Counted from the stretch's first letter, positions 41,798-51,374 are shown. The stretch: DNA of 64,000 bases from an uncultured Mycoplasmatota bacterium (GCA_900553855.1 USFG01000003.1:1-64000), one strand, 5' to 3'. Program-made: numbers and translations. Notes: generated from the sequence alone by a model not told the origin.

Positions 41798-43843
41798 TTA
41801 ACTATTGCATCCATTAGTAACGTAATTATAGTAGGATCTAGCATTATTTACTCTTGTTGTATCACATTGGGTGTGTTCTGTAGGATTTTCAAAATTATGG
41901 CAAAAATTTGATGTGATACTATCAACAGATTCACTACCAGACATGATAGCATTATATAAACCACTATAACCGCTTTTAAGTTCTATAAACAAATAACTTA
42001 TTTGGTTACCAGGATCACCTATTGATACTCCATTTTGTTTTGCGGAGTTTAGTAATCCGGCTTTTCTAGTGGAAAATGTCCATTGACATAATCCATAACC
42101 CGCATCATCATTTGCAAAATTAGTATATGTTCCATTATCAACGGCGGCTGTATAACTTTCATCAGTATGGCCAAGTGGCCCTTCAAAAGTATTTTGTAAA
42201 TTAATATAATTGAATGCACTTTCAGCATTTATATTTGACATAATTGCCGCAATACCATTATCAGATGCTCCATATTCTTTTAAAGTTAAACAAACTGTTT
42301 GAGTCTTTGTTCCACCATTAATAGTACCTACAGTTGATGGTTGAGGTCTAGGATTTTGGCTCGAAATATATGTGTTAGGATTTACTCTTGCTCCTGATGA
42401 TATTTTAATTTCAAAATGAAGAGCTTTTTCATTAGTATCACCAGTTGTACCCATAGTACCAAGAACTTCTCCCTGAGTTACACTTTGTCCATCAGTAACA
42501 TATACTTGATCTAAATATGCATATGTTGAACTCATTCCATCAGAATGACTTACAACTACCATATTTCCATAGCCTGAATTACATGTTTTATCTCCTGATT
42601 CACAATTATTAACTACTTTAGAAACTACTCCAGACTTAATGCTTATTATATTAACTAAATCTTCACTTGATCCAATATCTATTCCCTCATTAGAACCAGG
42701 ACTATAATCCTTAATTATATAGGCAGATACTGGATTACCTTTAGCAAATTTTTTACCATTTTCCTCAGTAATTTCAGTACTCCCAATTGGATAATAATAT
42801 TTATTATCAACACTAGTAAAATAAGTTAAACTTTCAGGATTACTTCTATAAAACAATTCTAGGTTGTATTTAATTGCATCTATTATTTCTTGTCTTTCTT
42901 CAACTATTTTATCATGATATTTGTTATATAGTTCATCATCATTTTCCATTGCCGATTCTAAATCTTCTAAAGTTTTGTAGCCAGATTCATCTACAATATG
43001 GGAAAAACGATATTGTAAATGAGGTTTTTTATCAAAATATTCACTTGTTTTTAAAAATTCCCAATATGCATCTTCACTAACTGTTTTATTATTAGCAACT
43101 GTATATGTGCCACCGCGATTTAAACATTCTTGATGTTTTTCGCTTCGAGTTATTCCAAAAAAATTGGTTAATCCAGATTTAACTAATAATTTTTCACCAA
43201 ATGAGGCCATAGTAACTGAATCGACTGCTTTACAAGTAAAAGTATCACCTTCTTTGTGAAGTTCTCCTTGAGGACACGTTGGTACTGATTGATTATTTTC
43301 ATTAATTTCATAAACTGGAGCAGTTGCAACACTACATGTTGCCTCATAACCAATCATCGCTTTAATTAAAATTTTAATTGCATTTGATTCGGATGTTAGG
43401 GATGTATATCCCTCTTCCTCTTCATTATCATCTATAGATATTTCATCATTTTCATTTTCAAAATCAAATGAAATTTTATCGAACCATCTTTTATAAAAAG
43501 CATTATCATCTCTAAATGAATCAGCATTTAGGCCATAATAAATAGTTGCAATAATTATTTCATCTTTAATATATAAACCACTACGTTCATATTTAGCTAA
43601 CATCTTATATAATTTAGTATAAAATTTCTTTTGGCTTTTAATAGTTTGTTCAACACATTTTTCACTATCTTCTTCTTTTTCACATGTTCCTGACCAATAA
43701 TTTTTAAATTGTTCAGCGAAGTCTTCCCAATTAAAACTAGCGTAGTTATATCCATCTGCTTTTACATTATTAAATATCAAAAAAAGTGATATACATAATA
43801 TCATTTTTATTAAAAATGGAATACTTTTATTTATCACTTTCAT
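41798..43843 (-). CDS. VirB1-like bifunctional wall hydrolase: degenerate M23 plus phage-lysozyme domain
   Basis: A signal helix (about 8-28) is followed by a 350-residue acidic, partly helical region. A LytM/M23-like module comes next (about 382-505: EGIDIG, VVVSHSDGMSSTYAYL, ALHFEI), then a C-terminal Phage_lysozyme2-like glycosidase (about 519-681: NGIAAIMSNINAESAFN and DAGYGLCQWTFSTR). In M23 the first ligand His of HxGxDI is Asn, and HLHFE reads ALHFE, so two zinc/catalytic His are lost. The lysozyme Glu is kept. Such proteins open the wall for Gram-positive conjugation machines. It follows virB4 by 20 bases. Confidence 0.82.
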   Translation of the reverse strand: MKVINKSIPFLIKMILCISLFLIFNNVKADGYNYASFNWEDFAEQFKNYWSGTCEKEEDSEKCVEQTIKSQKKFYTKLYKMLAKYERSGLYIKDEIIIATIYYGLNADSFRDDNAFYKRWFDKISFDFENENDEISIDDNEEEEGYTSLTSESNAIKILIKAMIGYEATCSVATAPVYEINENNQSVPTCPQGELHKEGDTFTCKAVDSVTMASFGEKLLVKSGLTNFFGITRSEKHQECLNRGGTYTVANNKTVSEDAYWEFLKTSEYFDKKPHLQYRFSHIVDESGYKTLEDLESAMENDDELYNKYHDKIVEERQEIIDAIKYNLELFYRSNPESLTYFTSVDNKYYYPIGSTEITEENGKKFAKGNPVSAYIIKDYSPGSNEGIDIGSSEDLVNIISIKSGVVSKVVNNCESGDKTCNSGYGNMVVVSHSDGMSSTYAYLDQVYVTDGQSVTQGEVLGTMGTTGDTNEKALHFEIKISSGARVNPNTYISSQNPRPQPSTVGTINGGTKTQTVCLTLKEYGASDNGIAAIMSNINAESAFNYINLQNTFEGPLGHTDESYTAAVDNGTYTNFANDDAGYGLCQWTFSTRKAGLLNSAKQNGVSIGDPGNQISYLFIELKSGYSGLYNAIMSGSESVDSITSNFCHNFENPTEHTQCDTTRVNNARSYYNYVTNGCNS

Positions 43844-43862
43844 AGTTTACACCTTCTTTATT

Positions 43863-45656
43863 TTATAGTCCGCCACCTGAACCAAATGAATCTAGTTCTT
43901 CTTGTGTTAAGATTACATTAATTCTCATACGACGGTTTCCACATACAAATAATGCTTCACCTTGACTATATGTTTTAATACTTTCTTTTTCGTTATCATT
44001 TAAGTCGATTAATCTTGCTAAATCTTCAACTGCTTGTTTACGTAATCCCATAACCAAATAATAAGATGCATTATCAAATATAGCTTTACCATGAACAAAT
44101 ACTTTTTCAGCTGCAAAGTCGGTAGGTTGTTGAGTAATAATTATTGTTCCAGTATTATATTTACGACTTCTTCTTTGAACTTGGGCTAAGAATTCAGCAC
44201 CTAATTCATTTCCAGCACTTAATAAGATATGAGCTTCATCAACGTACATAACTGTGTTATTAGATTTATCTAAACATAAACTCCAAGCATATTTTAATAT
44301 GTTAAAGAATAAAGCATTTCTAATATTTGCATCACTATTCATTAATTCTTTAATATTAAATACGATAAAATTACTATCGGCTTTTAAAGATGTATGACCA
44401 TTAAAGTAATATCTTAATTCTCCAATAAATGGTCTAACTCTAAGTTCTAGACGTTCCATAACATCTTTTTCTCTTGTTGCTTCTGGCATTGATAATAATT
44501 TACCTTTAATAGTTGAATAAACATCATCAAATGTTGGATATTCATCTGAACTTAAACTACTAAAATCTGAGTTAAAATCAATATTAAATCTTTTATATGT
44601 TTCTTGACATACCTCACTAAACATTTGTAATACGTCATCTTCAATGGTTGGATAATAGTATTTCATAAATGCTTTTAATGATTGAAGAGTTCTAGTTAAA
44701 ACTGAGTAACCAGCACCTTCCTTAATTTCATCTTCATCAGCATCCATAATTACTTCTAAAGGGTTAATTAAACCAAAAGCTCCACCTTTACCTAAATCAA
44801 TAAAGTCACCATTAAAGATTTTGGCCATTTCTTCAAGTTCGCCTTCAGGGTCAATAGCGATTATTTTACAATTATTTCTAATATGAGTTCTTAGTAAAAG
44901 TTTAGCAGTTGTTGATTTACCACTACCTGATGTTCCTAAGATAATAACATTGGCATTATTTCGGTTATATTCTTTTTTCATTTGATATAAGAATTGGTTA
45001 AATAATACAACACCGCCTGAAAAATCAACTCCTAATAATGTACTTGATCCAGGATCTTTGATGCTATCGAATACGAATGGGTACATAGCAGCAATTGTTG
45101 GAGCAGGAATTGGAATACCTACTCTATCTTCGATATCTTGTTTAGGGAATATTGGAAGCATTGATTTTAAAACTTTTTCTTGTTCGAACATCATAGGAAT
45201 TCCACGCATTCCCATGCTATCTAAATAATTTCTAACTTGCATTTTTTTATTTTCAAGTTCTTCTTTACTGTCAGCAGTTATCATAACATGCATTTGAAAA
45301 TCCCATATTTTTGATTGAGTTGCTGCTAACATTTGAACAAATGCCTCTAACGATTCATAGTCTTGTCTAAATCTCTCTTGAAGTGTTCTATCATGTTCTT
45401 TTTGATATCTTTCTTTTAAATCAACAATTTCTTTATTAAGCATTTTTTGCATTGATGAAAAAGGAATAGGAATATGCTTAACAACAACTTTAATACCAGG
45501 AATATTTGTGACATTTGATAAGAATCCTGGTTGAATTGTTTTAGGATAACTTATGATTGTCAAAATAGTTGCATATTTATCACTAATCATAAAATCATTA
45601 ACATTAAATTTCATTCCTTTTGGAGCTATTTCACTTTTTAAATTAGCACTACTCAT
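43863..45656 (-). CDS. virB4: VirB4-like secretion ATPase, motor part
   Basis: Energises assembly of the secretion channel and pilus. The chain starts with the typical VirB4 middle region (KYATILTIISYPKTIQPGFL, near 28-47). Walker A is GTSGSGKS (241-248), IIAIDPEGELEEMAKIF follows, Walker B is VMYVDEAHILLS and the Q-loop block is QRRSRKYNTGTIIITQQPTD. 597 residues; the normal N-terminal domain is encoded by the preceding gene, whose last eight bases overlap this start (ATGAGTAG). The pair together equals one VirB4 of about 780 residues. Confidence 0.93.
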   Translation of the reverse strand: MSSANLKSEIAPKGMKFNVNDFMISDKYATILTIISYPKTIQPGFLSNVTNIPGIKVVVKHIPIPFSSMQKMLNKEIVDLKERYQKEHDRTLQERFRQDYESLEAFVQMLAATQSKIWDFQMHVMITADSKEELENKKMQVRNYLDSMGMRGIPMMFEQEKVLKSMLPIFPKQDIEDRVGIPIPAPTIAAMYPFVFDSIKDPGSSTLLGVDFSGGVVLFNQFLYQMKKEYNRNNANVIILGTSGSGKSTTAKLLLRTHIRNNCKIIAIDPEGELEEMAKIFNGDFIDLGKGGAFGLINPLEVIMDADEDEIKEGAGYSVLTRTLQSLKAFMKYYYPTIEDDVLQMFSEVCQETYKRFNIDFNSDFSSLSSDEYPTFDDVYSTIKGKLLSMPEATREKDVMERLELRVRPFIGELRYYFNGHTSLKADSNFIVFNIKELMNSDANIRNALFFNILKYAWSLCLDKSNNTVMYVDEAHILLSAGNELGAEFLAQVQRRSRKYNTGTIIITQQPTDFAAEKVFVHGKAIFDNASYYLVMGLRKQAVEDLARLIDLNDNEKESIKTYSQGEALFVCGNRRMRINVILTQEELDSFGSGGGL

Positions 45657-46203
45657 AAGTTACCACCGTCCCAAATTCATTTTTCTGTCCACCATTTAAG
45701 AAGTTTTGCAATAAGAATTTTAAATCTTCATCGCTTGCTTTACTTGATATTAATCCAATACTTGCTAATTGTGTTATTAATTGTTGAACACGTTTATTAA
45801 CTACATCTAAATTTTTATCTCTAAATAATATGTAATATTCTGTATCAACTACATTGTATTCATTACCTGAAAATAATTCGGCCTTTTGAATATCTTCAGA
45901 AATTAATTTTCTTACAGCTTGTGACTGGGCATTATCAAAATCAAGTTGTAATTGAGATAAATACATTTTTATATCTACCGGTCTATCGGCAACAATTAAC
46001 CAAAATTCATAATCAATTGTGTTATAAAAATTTCTAAAGTTAAATATAATATTATTTTGAGTTTGATAATCTAAAATAAAGATATTTTTAGGCTCAACTT
46101 TGATTCCAGTAACCATCCAATTATTATCTAGAATTATCATTCCATTTTCTATTTTTTTTACTGGTAACCAATCTTCTGTAAATTTATTTTGTGTCTTCGC
46201 CAT
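45649..46203 (-). CDS. VirB4 N-terminal domain encoded as a separate gene
   Basis: 184 residues corresponding to the part of VirB4/TrbE that precedes the motor: EDWLPVKKIENGMIILDNNW-like strand pair, then WLIVADRPVDIKMYLSQL and NVVDTEYYILFRDKNLDVVNKRVQQL. It stops exactly where the next gene begins in another frame. The junction falls at a domain boundary and has a clean overlapping start, which argues for a true split rather than a sequencing error. It overlaps the PrgI-like gene by 20 bases. Confidence 0.75.
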   Translation of the reverse strand: MAKTQNKFTEDWLPVKKIENGMIILDNNWMVTGIKVEPKNIFILDYQTQNNIIFNFRNFYNTIDYEFWLIVADRPVDIKMYLSQLQLDFDNAQSQAVRKLISEDIQKAELFSGNEYNVVDTEYYILFRDKNLDVVNKRVQQLITQLASIGLISSKASDEDLKFLLQNFLNGGQKNEFGTVVTYE

Positions 46204-46504
46204 TTCGAATACACCAACCTTTCCAACGATATTCTTTTTGACCTGTAAAATAATTATAAATATTTTTTATAAATGTTCTAACATTGTGTTGGTTTGGAAG
46301 TGGTATTACTAGGAATGCACAAAATAACATTGGCATTATTATTGATACAATTCCTAGTAATGTACTTGTACTAACCGCAAATAATAATATAAGTGTTATT
46401 GTAAAACCAGTTCCAACTATTATTAAATCGGTGCTATTAAACATTCCTAATATTAACATTGATCTTTTTGAGTTAGCCGGAATTAAATAATCATTATTTC
46501 CCAT
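46184..46504 (-). CDS. PrgI/VirB3-like inner-membrane protein
   Basis: 106 residues: a cytoplasmic head YLIPANSKRSMLILGMF, two membrane helices (about 25-45 and 48-68), then PLPNQHNVRTFIKNIYNYF and a basic, aromatic tail (KEYRWKGW). This is the layout of PrgI-family proteins that occupy the VirB3 place directly before virB4 in Gram-positive systems. The start codon follows AGGAGG by a usual distance, and the 3' end overlaps the VirB4 N-domain gene. Confidence 0.8.
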   Translation of the reverse strand: MGNNDYLIPANSKRSMLILGMFNSTDLIIVGTGFTITLILLFAVSTSTLLGIVSIIMPMLFCAFLVIPLPNQHNVRTFIKNIYNYFTGQKEYRWKGWCIRNGEDTK

Positions 46505-46515
46505 TTCTATTCCTC

Positions 46516-49461
46516 CTATTTTTTATCTTTATCTAAGACAGCCTTTTTAATTTTATCCCAGGCAAGATCTTCTGCTGATTTGGTTTTAACTCCATCATTA
46601 CTAATTTTTTCGTTTTGTGCATATTCTGCATTATAAACTTTATCAAGTTTTCCGTCCTTGTCATTAGTATGTATTCCCGTGATACGACCTTCTTCATGTT
46701 TTAATACACCTTTGGCAATTATGTTGGCTGCGGCTTCATTAGCTTCGATCATAACTTTGCGTTCAACATTATCATAATTATCACGATACAATTGTTCTTC
46801 TACACCAGCCCTTAATTGTTGATCATAAACAAATTGTCTAGCACCTTCTGTTTGTTGTTCTTGAATTAAAACAGTTCTAGTAATTTCGTCTTTGTTGCAA
46901 GCATTGGCTACTTGTTTTTGAACTAAATTATCACGTACTTTAGCTATACTTTCATTTAATTTATCGAATACTTCGCCAGCAATTTGTTGACGTTTATCTG
47001 CTTTAGCATCAGCAACAGCCTGATCAGCTTTAGCTTTTAATTCTTGAGGAGATAAATTTCTAATAATTCCTCCTTCATCAACTGTAGATTTACTATATAT
47101 TTCATTTCTAATTTTAGTTTCATCAGCTTGGGTAAATTCTGCACTTAGTCTTGATTCAACTTCACTAGTAGCACTAGCTTTCATAGTTTGTTCTGTTGCA
47201 GCAAATGTTGCCTGGTTAGTTGCATCTAATGCAATTTTTTCTGATCCACCTGCTTTAGCAATTGTTTCAGTAACTTGCGTTTTAATTGCTGAGTTTACAT
47301 TTGCTTGTTGATCAGCGGTTAATGTAATATTTCCTACTCCACCAGCAGCAGTAATTTGTGCATCTACATTTGCAACAGCAGTTGCATTAATTTTTCCCAT
47401 TGAACTACTATCTATATTTAATTTTGAAATATCACCTTTAACGGAAGCCATAATTCCATCAGCTTGTACTTTAGCATTTCCTTCTAATTGTAATCTAACA
47501 CTTTGATCGCTAATTGCTGCTTGTAATCCCTTACTATCTATTTCAGCCTTTACAAGTGCTTTTGTTTTAGTATCTGCTTCAACTTTAACTTTGGCTATTG
47601 CATCTTTGTTTCCAGCTAAAATTGAAGATTGATAATCTGCTATTACACTTTCTCTAGATAGGTATGAGTCAATTAAACGTTTTTCATTTGCATTAGTAGT
47701 TGTTGCAGATATTTGGCTAAGCTTTTCATTAATTTTAGCTTTTCTTTCTTCGGGAGAAAGTGTGATTCCTTTAGTTGCTGCTTCTCTATCTACTTCTGCA
47801 GCAACATCTTTATATGTTTGAGAATTTGCTGCAAATTCAGCATTTTTAGCCATATAGTCTCCTGCCTTCATACGTGCTGATGCAACATCATTTTCTCTAG
47901 GTATTTCATGTCCAATAGCTTTATCTCTTATTGCAGCATTTTGTTCTTTGGCATGTTGCTTTACATTATCTTCATAGGCTTTACCATATTTTTCATTTAC
48001 CTGTGTTCCAAACGATTTACCACCAAAGAATCCCTGTTTTTTACCATAACCGTATGTGTTTGTATATACACTTTCACCTTGACTTTTAAATTGTTTAAGT
48101 CCTCCACCACCGGCATACCCTTTAGCAGCTCCTTGTTTTGCTGCTGCACCGGCAGACATATGAGTCATTCCTTTGGCTGATTTTAATCCAAGTTTGTTGC
48201 CAACTTTCATTGCAGCATTGTTTCTAAGAGCACTCCATGCTCCACCAGCAGCACCAGCAGCAGCACCTATTCCTTGATTAGCTTTGTCTAATCCTTTTCC
48301 TATTATTCCACCGACGCCAGGTGCTTCTCTAACTCCTGATAATTTCTTAGCAATTGATTTAGGTGAAAATCCTCCACCTTCACCAAATGTGGTTCCTAAT
48401 AGATTTTCTAATAATTTTGGTGCGTCTTTAGCAAACAATAAAACTCCAATTATTAAAACAACGTTTGCAAGTAATTTAACAAAACCAGTTACTCCTTCAC
48501 TATTTCCGAATACACCACCGGTATTATTTCCTACTGAAGTTGCCAAGATATTAATAAGAAACATTGCAAAATAAATTGTAATTAAACGCATGAATAAACT
48601 CAAATAAGTCTTAATTAAATTGTCAAGCCACTTTGAAAATACTCCACCACTTGGTTTAACTATATAAGCCATAATTGGAATAGGGGCAATTATCTGTAAA
48701 AAGGCCATCTTTGCAACTCTTATACCTATATCAAACACATAAGATACAAACATAAGAAGTGCAACTACACCACTAATACTCGAAATAATATAAAGATAAT
48801 TTATATGAGGGGTATCTTTTTTTAATGAATCAAAGAGGGTAGAATTTTTTGCTAAGTCGCTTATCGTTCCCGTTTGGGCATTTGTTACTCCGGTTTTATA
48901 TGCTTCACATACATCTAACGAGCTGTCTTTCCAGCAATCAACGTAATCTCCGTTATCATTAATTGGGTAAAAAAATGCGGTGAATATTTGAACTGCGACT
49001 TTCGAACCCATACTGTCCTCTCTAAGTTCTGAAGAGCCATTTCCTGTACCCAATATTATATTTTCAATTACTTGATCATCAATAATATGATTTTGAATTT
49101 TAGTCATATATGTAAATACCATACTGTATGCTGTAAGCATAACAATTGCGATAACTGCATTTTTTAATATTCCCTGCATTGATTTATCGCCGCCCGCACT
49201 TATCTTATCGGGATTCATGATATTTAAAATAATATTATAAGCAAGAATAAATAGCATTCCTATTCCAAGTATAACAGAAATACGATTAACCATTGTTGTT
49301 ATGTTAGCATTTTCACTGTTATATAAACTTGCTTTAGCAATTATTTTAAATAATTGATATGAAAATGCAATTAAGGAGTATATTAAATTATCTATAAAGA
49401 TCCATAGTGAATACCAAGCACTAATAAAAGCATCACCAATTGTTTTTGTCCAGCCAAACAT
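46516..49461 (-). CDS. VirB6/TrbL-like channel protein with long cytoplasmic tail
   Basis: The first 360 residues hold six to seven membrane helices (for example VNRISVILGIGMLFILAYN, IIYSISG-type and LLANVVLIIGVLLFAKDA segments) with an extracellular loop near 130-210, the TrbL/VirB6 pattern of the inner-membrane channel. About 600 residues follow without membrane helices: first Gly/Ala-rich (GAAAGAAGGAWSA), then charged helices rich in Ala, Lys, Glu and Gln typical of a coiled coil. Total 981 residues. The gene lies 11 bases before the PrgI-like gene. Confidence 0.8.
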   Translation of the reverse strand: MFGWTKTIGDAFISAWYSLWIFIDNLIYSLIAFSYQLFKIIAKASLYNSENANITTMVNRISVILGIGMLFILAYNIILNIMNPDKISAGGDKSMQGILKNAVIAIVMLTAYSMVFTYMTKIQNHIIDDQVIENIILGTGNGSSELREDSMGSKVAVQIFTAFFYPINDNGDYVDCWKDSSLDVCEAYKTGVTNAQTGTISDLAKNSTLFDSLKKDTPHINYLYIISSISGVVALLMFVSYVFDIGIRVAKMAFLQIIAPIPIMAYIVKPSGGVFSKWLDNLIKTYLSLFMRLITIYFAMFLINILATSVGNNTGGVFGNSEGVTGFVKLLANVVLIIGVLLFAKDAPKLLENLLGTTFGEGGGFSPKSIAKKLSGVREAPGVGGIIGKGLDKANQGIGAAAGAAGGAWSALRNNAAMKVGNKLGLKSAKGMTHMSAGAAAKQGAAKGYAGGGGLKQFKSQGESVYTNTYGYGKKQGFFGGKSFGTQVNEKYGKAYEDNVKQHAKEQNAAIRDKAIGHEIPRENDVASARMKAGDYMAKNAEFAANSQTYKDVAAEVDREAATKGITLSPEERKAKINEKLSQISATTTNANEKRLIDSYLSRESVIADYQSSILAGNKDAIAKVKVEADTKTKALVKAEIDSKGLQAAISDQSVRLQLEGNAKVQADGIMASVKGDISKLNIDSSSMGKINATAVANVDAQITAAGGVGNITLTADQQANVNSAIKTQVTETIAKAGGSEKIALDATNQATFAATEQTMKASATSEVESRLSAEFTQADETKIRNEIYSKSTVDEGGIIRNLSPQELKAKADQAVADAKADKRQQIAGEVFDKLNESIAKVRDNLVQKQVANACNKDEITRTVLIQEQQTEGARQFVYDQQLRAGVEEQLYRDNYDNVERKVMIEANEAAANIIAKGVLKHEEGRITGIHTNDKDGKLDKVYNAEYAQNEKISNDGVKTKSAEDLAWDKIKKAVLDKDKK

Positions 49462-49473
49462 GTAATATCACTC

Positions 49474-49881
49474 CTATCTTACACAAGTGTTTCCCTGACC
49501 CAGTGTTAATTCTAATAAAAAATTTAATACTGAAGGTAGCAAATATAAAAGTACCACCAGTGCTAATCTAGTTGTAAACTTTTTGGCAGATTTTTGCAAT
49601 CCTTCAGCCTGCTTGCTTGTTATTGATACAACAAAATCATAACTAGATAGTGCTAAAGTTAACAAAGGGGCAACTATTTTAAATACATTAAATATTGATT
49701 GCAAATCTTGACCAAATGAACCTAGTGTACTGCAATCTGTATTAGAGTTTTCATTAGCTAGAAGATTTATACCATAAGTATCATTATAATCTAATTTAGA
49801 TTCAATGCTATCAGCATTTACACTTATAAAACAAAATAAACATGAAATTATAATAGATATATATATAATTTTATTTTTCAT
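49474..49881 (-). CDS. VirB2/TrbC-like pilin, copy 1
   Basis: GGTGG supports the ATG at 49881 (135 residues). A cleavable signal peptide ends near SVNADS. The mature part has two membrane helices (LQSIFNVFKIVAPLLTLALSS and LALVVLLYLLPSVLNFLLEL) joined by a short charged loop (SKQAEGLQKSAKKF), the hairpin pilin plan of VirB2. It is homologous to the genes at 49969 and 52208 but lacks their TSGKDDD loop. It is the first gene of the uninterrupted run through to 36563. Confidence 0.7.
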   Translation of the reverse strand: MKNKIIYISIIISCLFCFISVNADSIESKLDYNDTYGINLLANENSNTDCSTLGSFGQDLQSIFNVFKIVAPLLTLALSSYDFVVSITSKQAEGLQKSAKKFTTRLALVVLLYLLPSVLNFLLELTLGQGNTCVR

Positions 49882-49903
49882 AATTACCACCTATCATTGC
49901 ACA

Positions 49904-49931
49904 ATTATACACATAACATTATATCATACAA
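49904..49931 (-). promoter_or_regulatory. promoter of the main secretion operon
   Basis: Minus strand TTGTAT (49926-49931), 16-base spacer, TATAAT (49904-49909) with TGTG before it (extended -10). It lies between the terminator at 49931-49956 and the VirB2-like gene copy 1. Confidence 0.5.
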
Positions 49932-49956
49932 AAAAACAACAGTAAAGTTGTTTTTT
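49931..49956 (-). terminator. terminator of VirB2-like copy 2
   Basis: AAAAAACAAC/GTTGTTTTTT stem with a six-base loop and T-tract. It separates copy 2 from the main secretion operon. Confidence 0.8.
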
Positions 49957-49968
49957 ATTATTTTATTA

Positions 49969-50322
49969 TTAATCTATTTGTTGTTGTGCTTCTGTACACT
50001 TGTATGGAGTTAAGATACATTTTTTACATGTATTAAAACCTAGTTCATCAGATGCATCAGTAAATCCATTAACAAGTCCAAATATCCATAAAATAATAGA
50101 TGGAGATAAGAATATTAAAATTCCAGCTGCTATTCTTATTCCTAATGATTTAGTATTCTTTTTAATATCATCATCTTTTCCAGATGTTACAGCTTTTCCT
50201 AAATCTATTGCTCCTAGTGCAACTATAATAACAGGAATAGCAACTTTAAAAATTAATAACACATATCCTAATACTTGTACTACTGCACTCATTTTTGTAC
50301 AAAAACTTCCTAATCCGCTCAT
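49969..50322 (-). CDS. VirB2/TrbC-like pilin, copy 2 (own strong promoter)
   Basis: 117 residues without a long signal peptide: MSGLGSFCTKMSAVVQ, first helix LGYVLLIFKVAIPVIIVALGA, loop KAVTSGKDDDIKKNTKSLG, second helix IAAGILIFLSPSIILWIFGLV, and a tail with a Cys pair KCILTPYKC. The TSGKDDD loop and the Cys pair are shared with copy 3. A near-perfect promoter, AAAGGAG ribosome site and flanking terminator make it a monocistronic, high-output gene, as expected for a major pilin or channel subunit. Confidence 0.72.
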   Translation of the reverse strand: MSGLGSFCTKMSAVVQVLGYVLLIFKVAIPVIIVALGAIDLGKAVTSGKDDDIKKNTKSLGIRIAAGILIFLSPSIILWIFGLVNGFTDASDELGFNTCKKCILTPYKCTEAQQQID

Positions 50323-50348
50323 TTTCTCTCTCCTTTACATCTAATAAA

Positions 50349-50377
50349 ATTATAAACTATTTATATAATTACGTCAA
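50349..50377 (-). promoter_or_regulatory. strong promoter of VirB2-like copy 2
   Basis: Minus strand TTGACG (50372-50377), 17-base spacer, TATAAT (50349-50354): the closest match to the sigma-A consensus seen in the secretion cluster. Confidence 0.8.
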
Positions 50378-50396
50378 ATATTTTACAATAATATTT

Positions 50397-51365
50397 TTAT
50401 ATTTTTTGTTGTTTATTAAATCCTAATTTAATTAACAACTTATCTATAGATAGTAATCTATCTTTTTTATCATCAAAATTATTTAAATTATAATAAACTT
50501 TTAAATCAGTTTCTTTTTCAAAATAATTGATTTCTTCATCTTTTAAAGCACTGCGATTTAACACTATTTTTATATCATTTAGTTTATCTTTATATTTATT
50601 AATATTTTTGATAAATTTTGATATTCTAATAATACCAGGCTCTAATAAATAAATAATGTCTGTGCATATGTTATTCTTATCTTCAAATTCATTTAAATCA
50701 ATAATTATTGCATCTATTCCTTTTAATCCTTGAATCTTTGTTTCAGCTTCTGTGTAGTCGTTACAAAATATTATATCAGGGTTTCTAAAATACATAGCAT
50801 CAAAACCATTTAGTTCAATACCTTTAACTTTATAGTTAAACGCTAATTGTTTAACCATTTGTTGCATTAATGTTGTAGATCCGGCACCTTCACTTAGGTT
50901 TTTAATACCTATTATTTTCATTTCATTTACTTTAAATGCTGAATTAGTGCTACCGATTGAACTATTTAATTCACTTGTAAATGTTGTTGTTTGAATATAT
51001 TTTTTTACATCTTCATAAGTATTAGATCTATTAACTAAGAAACTAACTCCTTGTGAATTACTTGTAAAATTATAATAACCATTATTAATTAACTGGGTTA
51101 AAAATTCTTTACTATTACAATAAGCACTATCATTTAAAAGTAAAATTACTTTGTCTTTGCCAAAGTAATTTAAAAATTCAAATAAATCAAAACTTGAAAA
51201 ATAATTTTTTATTGCAGTTATATCAATTATTACTTTGTTAAAATAAAAATTTACTAGTTCTTTTTCAACACTGTTAACGTCATAGACTCCATTTAATACT
51301 TTAATAATATCTATTGTTAATGAGTTTACTACTCTTGTATTTTCATTTACAATTACTAAATTCAT
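50397..51365 (-). CDS. TadZ/CpaE-like MinD-family protein with degenerate P-loop
   Basis: The first 125 residues look like a receiver-type alpha/beta domain (KVIIDITAI, KVILLLND). Residues 148-320 follow a ParA/MinD fold: IIGIKNLSEGAGSTTLMQQ occupies the P-loop place (156-165), but both Lys of the deviant Walker A (KGGxGKT) are missing. Later strands VKGIELNG, DAIIIDLNEF and IKIVLNRSA match switch regions. TadZ/CpaE proteins position Tad pili and often have weakened ATPase sites. It sits between VirB2-like and Tad-like pilin genes. Confidence 0.6.
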   Translation of the reverse strand: MNLVIVNENTRVVNSLTIDIIKVLNGVYDVNSVEKELVNFYFNKVIIDITAIKNYFSSFDLFEFLNYFGKDKVILLLNDSAYCNSKEFLTQLINNGYYNFTSNSQGVSFLVNRSNTYEDVKKYIQTTTFTSELNSSIGSTNSAFKVNEMKIIGIKNLSEGAGSTTLMQQMVKQLAFNYKVKGIELNGFDAMYFRNPDIIFCNDYTEAETKIQGLKGIDAIIIDLNEFEDKNNICTDIIYLLEPGIIRISKFIKNINKYKDKLNDIKIVLNRSALKDEEINYFEKETDLKVYYNLNNFDDKKDRLLSIDKLLIKLGFNKQQKI

Positions 51366-51374
51366 ATAACCACC

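Noticed and set aside
45640..45660. VirB4 interruption as a sequencing frameshift
   Set aside because: The second half has its own ATG overlapping the stop, both halves fit domain borders, and the surrounding genes use the same overlap style; kept as a true split, although relatives should be checked.
48284..48574. 96-codon plus-strand frame inside the VirB6-like gene
   Set aside because: Lies entirely antisense to membrane and Gly-rich segments of a well-supported gene, with no ribosome site; regarded as a shadow.
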